Assembly: GCA_903832105.1 (NCBI GenBank)
Contig: CAILAO010000193.1
Span: 1 to 12,486 of the forward strand
From: an uncultured Pseudomonadota bacterium
GTDB lineage: Bacteria; Bdellovibrionota_B; Oligoflexia; Oligoflexales; CAILAO01
Length of the DNA: 12,486 nucleotides
Direction: 5' to 3'
The notes beneath the pieces were generated by a model. It saw nothing but the letters and a program-made list of their open reading frames with translations, had not been told where the DNA came from and ran no database searches. Positions within the stretch are counted from its first letter, which is position 1, and every line of letters starts with the position of its first letter. Positions 7,408-12,486 of this stretch are shown here, piece after piece. A program made the position numbers and the translations under genes.

Positions 7408-8391
7408 GTGGAATGTTTTTTTCAAAACGTGCTTTTAAGCGTACTCGTAATCTTTTTTCTTTCATGCAGATCCAACAAAGATCCAAACTCGGATGAAAAA
7501 TGGTTTTCAGAAATGAATTCCATTTTGGGAGAGAGAGGGCATGAAGAATTGACAGCTCACGCAATCCTTTTTGCAAACGCCGAGCTTAATGGAGGAGAAA
7601 AAATCCATGCCATTTCTTTTGATGAGGTTGCATGGAAATTAGAGAGTCCTATCGTGTTTGGAAATTTCGCTACTGATTTTCCCTCTTGGATCACAGATAG
7701 GCTCACGACCCCTGCCTTTAACATGTTTGCCGCTTTTGCTGATGAAACCGGATCATCAGAACCTCTGAGCTTTCGGGCCTGGGGAAGTCATCCAAAATTG
7801 CAGTCTCTTCATTTTATGAGATCGGTCAGTCAGGTTGATCGGTCGGGAACGAGTGCGGCATGCCTGAAAAGCCGGGATCGAATCGCCGCAGCGTCCAAAA
7901 AAGCTCTGAAGTACTGGGTCGAAAGTCCTCGGGAACCGACTGCTTTTAGAGACTTTTGGTTGGGAGCCGCTCTGCATACGATTCAAGATTCATTTTCTCC
8001 ATCCCACACCGTGCGAAGTCGGGATGAAAACAGAACGATTAAGGATCTTTGTATTTATGCTCAGTCTATACAAGGCATTTGTGAACATTCAATGATCGAT
8101 TTTAAAGATTCGATTTGGTTAGAAGATTCTGCAGATCCGCCGACAAAAGTTGCGGCAGAGCGATTTGCTCTCTTGACCGATGAGGCGAAAGACGCAGTTA
8201 TGGCCAGCAAGGCCTTTCTCGTTCATATGACGAAAGCCTTTACCTACGCTAAGAGCTTGATTGCCAGCGGAAAAAAGAAAGAGATTGTCGAGAAAAAAAC
8301 GGCTGAAAATCTCGATCAACACATGAAAGCGTTTTTCACTCAAGTAAACGGTGCCGGGAATGGGTGGTTTATCTGTCCCGAGAGCGATTAA
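7408..8391 (+). CDS. Putative lipoprotein with S1/P1 nuclease or zinc phospholipase C-like fold
   Basis: A 327-residue exported protein. A hydrophobic segment (about 8-18) ends in FFLSC, a permissible lipobox, so lipidation at Cys20 is likely. The mature part shows a metal-ligand pattern of zinc PLC and S1/P1 nucleases: His190-x3-Asp194-x5-His200 in ALHTIQDSFSPSHT, then His227-x3-Asp231 in CEHSMID; P1 nuclease has the same H-x3-D-x5-H and H-x3-D blocks. Earlier candidates are Trp32, His45 or His51, Asp90 in GNFATDFPSW and His135 in SLHFMR. If right, it would be a surface or periplasmic phosphodiesterase acting on nucleic acid or phospholipid; the substrate cannot be told. The start is GTG with GGGGA at 7394-7398. 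Unusually, the n-region MECFFQN has no positive charge, so the true start is uncertain. It lies divergent from carA and 51 bases before the fibre-like gene. Family call is by eye, moderate confidence. Confidence 0.7.
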   Translation: MECFFQNVLLSVLVIFFLSCRSNKDPNSDEKWFSEMNSILGERGHEELTAHAILFANAELNGGEKIHAISFDEVAWKLESPIVFGNFATDFPSWITDRLTTPAFNMFAAFADETGSSEPLSFRAWGSHPKLQSLHFMRSVSQVDRSGTSAACLKSRDRIAAASKKALKYWVESPREPTAFRDFWLGAALHTIQDSFSPSHTVRSRDENRTIKDLCIYAQSIQGICEHSMIDFKDSIWLEDSADPPTKVAAERFALLTDEAKDAVMASKAFLVHMTKAFTYAKSLIASGKKKEIVEKKTAENLDQHMKAFFTQVNGAGNGWFICPESD

Positions 8392-8442
8392 GATCCTTTT
8401 TAATAAAAACAGATGTAAACGGAGAAGCATGAGGGTATCGCG

Positions 8443-10839
8443 ATGTTTTTAAAGCATTTCTTCATAACAATCCTACTTTTATTTAGTACATTTTTATTTG
8501 GTAATCCCCTCGATTTTTCTTACTCAGGAAGGCTTACGAAAGATAGCGGTGAACCCGTCGAAGGACCGGTAAATCTTCAAGTTAAATTCTACCGTGCTTT
8601 AACCGGAGGGGAACCCATACCGGTTGAAATTCCGATCTTTTCCGGCAAAACCTTGGTTCAAGGGGTCTTTCAGTTAGATTTTGCCAATGTTACCGATGCT
8701 CAGTATCATCAAATATTTTCCGCAACGGAACCCACGTTTATCGAAGTGACGGATATTATCAGTAACGTTATTTACCCAAGACAGAAATTCGGCCTCGTCC
8801 CCTTCGCACTAAAGATTCCGGTAGATGATCAAACCATCGGGTACAATTCAGACGGGAAACTCATATTAAAAAACACGGCTGAAGCGGGGACAGCTATTGT
8901 TACGGCTATTAACTCTTCGAGTGGAGCTACTCTCGGCACAGGGTCGATTCCTAATCTTTCCGGCGATGTATCTGGATCGATTACAAGTGCTTCAGTTGAC
9001 AAAATCAGAGGCAGAACTATCTCCGATCAATCGCCTAACAACGGAGATTTTCTACAATGGAATGAGACATCATCATCTTGGAAACCCGCAGCAATCACGG
9101 GAAACTCAGGAGGAACTGTCACCCAAATCACTACAAGTACAGGTCTGACGGGCGGGCCAATTACAGGCACGGGTACCCTATCTCTTGCAACATCCGGTGT
9201 TACCGCCGGGACCTATACTAAAGTTACGGTAGATACCTACGGCCGCGCGACGTCTGGAACTACCCTCGGGGCCGGTGATCTGCCGAGCAATATTGATTCG
9301 GTCAAAATCGGTGGCGGCACGGTGAGTGATACTGAGCTCGGTTATCTTGATGGTGTGGCAAGCGCTATCCAAACCCAGCTTGATGGAAAGGTCGTTGGGC
9401 CTGCTTCGGCTGCTGACAATGCCATTGCCAGGTTTGATGGCGCGACTGGAAAACTTGTTCAAGATTCGAATGTCGTAATTGATGACTCGGGCTACGTAGG
9501 GATTGGGACAACGGCACCAACTGGTCGTTTACAGATACAAGGCAATGGTTATGCCGAATCTCTGATTACCCAAACACGTTACTCCAGCGACGGCAGTCCC
9601 ACGACATTTTCACAGTATAAAGCTCGTGGAACATCAGCCTCTCCGGCTGCAGTTCAGGTGGGTGACGTTTTAGGTGGGATCGGCATGGCTGGATTTGACG
9701 GAACTACGTTCACCGGAAATTCAAGTATGAAGGCTCAGGTTGACGCTCCAGTGAGCACCAACGTTCTTCCCGCGGCATTTTGGTGGACCAGCGAAACTCC
9801 TCAAGGAGGACATTCGTACTATAACCTTTATATTTCTTCGCAGGGAAATGTTGGCGTTGGTACTGGCACAAATTTGTCAAAACTGACCGTCAAAGGTGTT
9901 TCAAGCAACATTACTCTTCTTGGCACAGCTACAAAAACTGCCTCGTCTACAAATGTGACCGGAAATAACACGGTGTTTTCCGTAGAAGCTGGGGTAGGGG
10001 ATCGAATCAGTATCGGTGGTGAAACTAAAACCATTACGGCAATTTCGGACAACACGTCTCTAACGGTTGACAGTGCTTTTACTTCTTCTGCAAGTGGTGC
10101 GGCAACAACCCTTTATAAATCAATTTTTCGCGCCGATGACGCATCTAGTGTCACGAAAATGGTTATTTCTGATCAAGGTAATGTTGGCCTTGGTTCTATC
10201 GCCCCAGCATATCCCCTTACGATAAACTCTTCAACCCTAAGCGGGACATACTATCGAGCTGCAGATATCATGGTGACTCCGACAATTTCCGCAAATTCAA
10301 ACACGACAGCCTGCGCTGCGAATCTTACTTCCCTAAAAACTGTCGGTTCGGGAATAACAGACTCCGGAATGTCTCGTGGAGTTTACGCAAGGGGTTACAT
10401 AGACGGTTCCGGATACTTGGAAAAGGCTATCGGAAGCTGGAGTGTCGCGGGGGGCTCGACTGGAGTTACCGGCACCATTAACTACGCATATGGTTTGGTT
10501 TCAGAAATCATCAACAATGCCGGTTCTCTGACCATTAACAATGGATATGGTCTTTATATTTATGATGTCGCTGCGACTAATGGTTGGGGCGTTTACCAAA
10601 CCGGCAGTAACGACAAAAACTATTTTGCCGGAATTATCGGCGTCGGGACAAATGATCCTCAAGCCACTTTGGATATAAATGGATTTATGAAACTGAAAAA
10701 AAATTCGAGTCAACCTGCATCCTGTGATGCGAATCACGACGGAGCAATAGCCCTCGCTTCCAATTACAAAATGTGCGTTTGCAAAAACGGTTCAGGCTGG
10801 GTGCTTTCCTGGGATGGATCGACATCCTGCACTTGGTAA
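8443..10839 (+). CDS. Large secreted fibre-like (phage tail fibre-related) surface protein
   Basis: A 798-residue protein with a signal peptide (about 1-20, MFLKH then a hydrophobic run ending FLFG). Residues 24-125 form a beta-rich module, FSYSGRLT...GEPVEG...GVFQLDF...PRQKFGLVPFALKIP, seen at the start of many large exported proteins of delta-proteobacteria and relatives. Next come Thr/Gly/Ser-rich fibre segments: GTGTLSL and GTYTKVTVDTYGRAT (242-270), VSDTELGYLDGVASAIQTQLDGK (294-316), DNAIARFDGATGKLVQDS (325-342). A G-x-[VI]-G-[IVL]-G motif recurs at 350-355, 468-473, 579-584 and 730-735, each before a hydrophobic L-x-[IV] strand. The last 40 residues hold four cysteines (761, 778, 780, 796). 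No S74 chaperone domain is seen. The ATG has GAGGG at 8431-8435, seven bases upstream. A role in adhesion or prey/host recognition is inference. Preceded by the lipoprotein gene by 51 bases. Confidence 0.85.
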   Translation: MFLKHFFITILLLFSTFLFGNPLDFSYSGRLTKDSGEPVEGPVNLQVKFYRALTGGEPIPVEIPIFSGKTLVQGVFQLDFANVTDAQYHQIFSATEPTFIEVTDIISNVIYPRQKFGLVPFALKIPVDDQTIGYNSDGKLILKNTAEAGTAIVTAINSSSGATLGTGSIPNLSGDVSGSITSASVDKIRGRTISDQSPNNGDFLQWNETSSSWKPAAITGNSGGTVTQITTSTGLTGGPITGTGTLSLATSGVTAGTYTKVTVDTYGRATSGTTLGAGDLPSNIDSVKIGGGTVSDTELGYLDGVASAIQTQLDGKVVGPASAADNAIARFDGATGKLVQDSNVVIDDSGYVGIGTTAPTGRLQIQGNGYAESLITQTRYSSDGSPTTFSQYKARGTSASPAAVQVGDVLGGIGMAGFDGTTFTGNSSMKAQVDAPVSTNVLPAAFWWTSETPQGGHSYYNLYISSQGNVGVGTGTNLSKLTVKGVSSNITLLGTATKTASSTNVTGNNTVFSVEAGVGDRISIGGETKTITAISDNTSLTVDSAFTSSASGAATTLYKSIFRADDASSVTKMVISDQGNVGLGSIAPAYPLTINSSTLSGTYYRAADIMVTPTISANSNTTACAANLTSLKTVGSGITDSGMSRGVYARGYIDGSGYLEKAIGSWSVAGGSTGVTGTINYAYGLVSEIINNAGSLTINNGYGLYIYDVAATNGWGVYQTGSNDKNYFAGIIGVGTNDPQATLDINGFMKLKKNSSQPASCDANHDGAIALASNYKMCVCKNGSGWVLSWDGSTSCTW

Positions 10840-10844
10840 CGGAA

Positions 10845-10872
10845 GCATTTCCACTATGGTGGAATTTCATGC
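10845..10872 (+). terminator. Hairpin after the fibre-like gene, possible terminator
   Basis: TTCCAC (10849-10854), loop TATG, GTGGAA (10859-10864) form a perfect six-pair stem, extended by GCAT (10845-10848) and ATGC (10869-10872) after a 4-base bulge. It begins 5 bases after the stop codon, the right place for a terminator or 3'-end-stabilising stem, but no T run follows, so intrinsic termination is doubtful. Confidence 0.35.
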
Positions 10873-11235
10873 CTCGATTAGTCGCCACGACCAAGCGGCT
10901 GTGGGCTAAAAGATGCCCCAGGCAATAGCACTTGTTCAGGTGATCTAAGCAGCTTTAGCCTTGAATGAGAATTTGTCTTATCCCTACACCGCGGTTTCAC
11001 ATAATGCCTCCGAATTTTTGTTCTTGGAAAAACAAATGGTGCCTTGGTTTGTTAGGCAGAATCTTCAAGCGATCGCATTGCGAGATTCAGATGTTTGGAG
11101 ATGACTTTGTTAGTCAGAAGGCGTGTAATTTCTTGGGAAGCACATTTTTTGGCAATAAGGTGCTGTATGCGCGTCATTATTTGTCGCAACGCAAAATTCG
11201 CTGTTTGAGCTAGGTTGTGATATTTTAGTTTGCAG

Positions 11236-11273
11236 GCTAATATTAAGTTGACAATAATTAGCTTATGGGCTAA
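11236..11273. promoter_or_regulatory. Operator-like cluster of three TTAGC/GCTAA half-sites
   Basis: GCTAA at 11236-11240, TTAGC at 11258-11262 and GCTAA at 11269-11273 alternate in orientation. The first two are the ends of an imperfect inverted repeat (GCTAATATT against ATAATTAGC, 7 of 9 matching) that encloses the -35 hexamer; the second and third form TTAGC-N6-GCTAA across the spacer and the start of the -10. Such a site over a promoter fits autorepression by the HTH protein encoded just downstream. No experimentally known consensus is being matched. Confidence 0.45.
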
Positions 11274-11276
11274 GTT
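11248..11276 (+). promoter_or_regulatory. Probable promoter of the HTH/Fic cassette
   Basis: A perfect TTGACA -35 (11248-11253) is followed after 17 bases by TAAGTT (11271-11276), a weak -10 (3 of 6). Transcription would start near 11283, leaving a leader of only about 20 bases before the ATG at 11305. The overlap with symmetric half-sites suggests repression by the first gene product. Confidence 0.5.
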
Positions 11277-11304
11277 CCTAATCTAGGCCCTCTTGGAGAT
11301 GGTT

Positions 11305-11808
11305 ATGTCGCACCAAACAAAAAACAAACTGAAATCACTTCGAAGACGGCAGTTGGATCGTCAGTTTAGCTTATTGATGAAATGCCTGAAAGATTTCGAT
11401 CAGCCCAAAGACGGTTGGATCAAAGAAATCCGATCAGCCCTTGGAATGACCGGTGGCCAACTCGCAAAACGAATGGCCATCGCTCATCCGACACTGAACA
11501 AAATTGAAGAGAGCGAGGCCAAGGGGACCATCGCTGTAAGCACTTTGAACCGAGCTGCGGAAGCGCTTGGATGCAGATTGGCGTACGTTTTGGTACCGAA
11601 ACAGCTTCACAGAGGAGCGTCCAGTCATCCGTTGGAAGACATGGTTCGCGCACGCGCGAAGCAACTAGCGGAAAAAATGATCTCGGAATTATCGAAAACC
11701 ATGGCACTGGAAAAGCAAGATATTGACCAGGAGTCTAAGAAAAAACAAATTGAGGAGATTGTGCAGGAGCTTTTGAAATCTGGTGACGGGAAGTTATGGA
11801 GCGAGTAG
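11305..11808 (+). CDS. HTH protein, mobile mystery protein A family (likely antitoxin/regulator)
   Basis: A 167-residue cytoplasmic protein with a basic N-terminus (KLKSLRRRQLDRQ at 8-20), an Xre-like helix-turn-helix at about 37-98 (GWIKEIRSALGM, then GQLAKRMAIAHPTLNKIEESE with the recognition helix near 60-70, then GTIAVSTLNRAAEALGCRLAYVLVP), and a charged, helix-prone C-terminal part (110-160). This pattern and the partner gene match the family named mobile mystery protein A, which is found next to mobile mystery protein B. Its likely role is to bind its own promoter and perhaps restrain the Fic partner; both are inference. TTG (11293) and ATG (11299) are also in frame, but GGAG at 11295-11298 lies 6 bases before the ATG at 11305. 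I see no clear [ST]xxxE[GN] Fic-inhibition motif. The C-terminal tail past residue 103 looks longer than I remember for the family. Confidence 0.85.
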   Translation: MSHQTKNKLKSLRRRQLDRQFSLLMKCLKDFDQPKDGWIKEIRSALGMTGGQLAKRMAIAHPTLNKIEESEAKGTIAVSTLNRAAEALGCRLAYVLVPKQLHRGASSHPLEDMVRARAKQLAEKMISELSKTMALEKQDIDQESKKKQIEEIVQELLKSGDGKLWSE

Positions 11809-12405
11809 GTGACTATCGAGTTCAAATATGTGAAAGGCGCGACACCTCTCGCCGAAAGCAGCAAGAAGGGATTGATCCCGTCACTTTCGACTCAAGATCA
11901 ACTTAACGAATTCGAACAGTATAATATCGGTTTGGCCATGCTATGGGCTGGCAAGTCCAGGAAGCTAAAAGGCAACTTTCTGTCTGTGGTCGGTTTACAA
12001 CTGCTTCACGAAAAGATGTTTGATCAAACCTGGAATTGGGCCGGTAAATTTAGAACGTTCAACACAAATCTCGGTATCGACTGGCATCAAATTTCCGAAG
12101 AAGTTCATAAATTCTGCGGCGACGTCAAGTATTGGATCGATCAAAAAACATTTCCTTGGCCCGAAATTGCCGTGCGTTTTCATCACCGCCTTGTAAGCGT
12201 TCATCCGTTTCCTAATGGCAATGGTCGCCATAGCCGTCTGGCTGCTGATCTTTTACTGAAGTTTAATAAACAGGCGGCACTTTCGTGGGGCGGAAACTCG
12301 AATCTTCACGCGGCCAATACACGGCGAAAAAAATATACTTTGGCGTTGCAGGAGGCCGATAAAGGCGATGTGCAGAGACTCTTGAAATTTGCGCAATCTG
12401 AGTAA
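11809..12405 (+). CDS. Fic-domain protein, mobile mystery protein B family (likely toxin)
   Basis: A 198-residue protein with a Fic core. The catalytic loop HPFPNGNGRHSR lies at 132-143: His132, Phe134, Asn138 and Arg140 fit HPFx[D/E]GN[G/K]R, but the acidic metal-binding residue is Asn136. The flap region is FRTFNTNLGIDWHQI (81-95), and HEKMFDQTWNWAGKFRT (67-83) is typical of Fic proteins. Fic enzymes usually transfer AMP from ATP to hydroxyl groups of target proteins; the target here is unknown. Overall it matches mobile mystery protein B, the constant partner of the HTH protein upstream. The GTG start at 11809 directly follows the TAG of that gene (no gap), with GGAG at 11798-11801 seven bases upstream, so translation is probably coupled. 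No N- or C-terminal [ST]xxxE[GN] inhibitory helix is obvious. Family certainty is high; toxin activity is inferred. Confidence 0.9.
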   Translation: MTIEFKYVKGATPLAESSKKGLIPSLSTQDQLNEFEQYNIGLAMLWAGKSRKLKGNFLSVVGLQLLHEKMFDQTWNWAGKFRTFNTNLGIDWHQISEEVHKFCGDVKYWIDQKTFPWPEIAVRFHHRLVSVHPFPNGNGRHSRLAADLLLKFNKQAALSWGGNSNLHAANTRRKKYTLALQEADKGDVQRLLKFAQSE

Positions 12406-12486
12406 GCGGATCTAGCGTGTTTCTGCAGGTTTAACAAAACCCCAACTGTCGGTTCTTTCTTAAAAAAGGTGACTCATAAATAGACA
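12406..12486. other. Noncoding tail after the Fic gene
   Basis: The last 81 bases hold no gene. A weak stem, GGTTT (12428-12432) and AAACC (12437-12441) with loop AACA, is not followed by a T run, so it is not called as a terminator. No direct or inverted repeat matching the left side of the cassette was seen. Confidence 0.4.

Larger units (their letters stand above)
10840..11304. other. Intergenic region with hairpins, no convincing gene
   Basis: These 465 bases between the fibre-like gene and the HTH/Fic cassette hold no gene I can support. Seen in it: a hairpin right after the fibre gene (10845-10872); a small hairpin TGCC-CCA-GGCA at 10914-10924; a distant inverted pair GGCTAAA (10904-10910) and TTTAGCC (10954-10960) that encloses it, so a folded RNA is conceivable; an imperfect stem AATCT...AGATT at 11060-11087 around a GCGATCGC; and the promoter/operator cluster at 11236-11276. 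The cassette is thought to be mobile, so this stretch may include its left boundary, but no target-site repeat was found. Confidence 0.5.

Noticed and set aside
7224..7496. A 90-codon plus-strand open frame running into the lipoprotein gene.
   Set aside because: It crosses the promoter candidate and overlaps the signal peptide of the lipoprotein in another frame. The lipoprotein frame has the coherent protein; this one has no recognisable features.
8392..8442. A terminator between the lipoprotein and the fibre-like gene (CTTTTTAATAAAAAC).
   Set aside because: Only A and T pair in the stem and there is no trailing T run; the two genes may be co-transcribed.
10904..10960. An integron attC-like or attachment-site-like fold (GGCTAAA...TTTAGCC).
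   Set aside because: No core GTTRRRY-type boxes in the right order, no second copy in the window and no integrase gene nearby.
10965..11213. An 82-codon plus-strand open frame between the fibre gene and the HTH gene.
   Set aside because: No ribosome binding site before its ATG, an irregular composition rich in Cys, Phe and His without motifs, and a position within a hairpin-rich noncoding stretch. It is more likely chance.
12428..12441. An intrinsic terminator after the Fic gene.
   Set aside because: The stem GGTTT/AAACC is short and AT-rich and no T run follows.

Overview
This window looks like chromosomal DNA from a Gram-negative bacterium, most plausibly a Bdellovibrionota or other delta-proteobacterium-like lineage. 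The lineage is inferred from three things: a secreted fibre-like protein that opens with a 'GRL...PRQ...VPFAL' module, a lipoprotein with a metal-hydrolase signature, and a eukaryote-like carbamoyl-phosphate synthetase. No rRNA, tRNA or CRISPR array was seen, so the lineage call is soft.

Left two thirds (1-7050, all on the minus strand): a compact run in the order carA, carB, aroC, aroQ, aroF, then the first 54 codons of an unrecognised gene that runs off the left edge. carA and carB overlap by 10 bases, and the other gaps are 71, 13, 66 and 19 bases, so one operon is likely. It would make carbamoyl phosphate (for pyrimidines and arginine) and supply the first (AroF), third (AroQ) and last (AroC) steps of the chorismate pathway. 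CarA and CarB carry many signature stretches that I associate with animal CPS I/CAD rather than with E. coli CarAB, yet they remain two separate genes. AroF is a bare catalytic barrel with no ACT or chorismate mutase regulatory domain.

Middle (7051-10839): a 357-base divergent control region holds a perfect TATAAT -10 for carA and a promoter candidate for the plus strand, with several small inverted repeats. Two exported proteins follow on the plus strand: a lipoprotein whose His/Asp spacing matches the S1/P1 nuclease and zinc phospholipase C fold, and a 798-residue secreted fibre-like protein with four copies of a G-x-[VI]-G-[IVL]-G motif and a cysteine-rich tail.

Right (10840-12486): a 465-base stretch with hairpins but no convincing gene leads into a two-gene cassette, an HTH protein ('mobile mystery protein A') and a Fic-domain protein ('mobile mystery protein B'). 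This pair behaves like a mobile toxin-antitoxin-type module. Its promoter has a perfect TTGACA -35 lying inside a set of three TTAGC/GCTAA half-sites, which suggests autoregulation by the HTH protein. The stop codon of A is directly followed by the GTG start of B.
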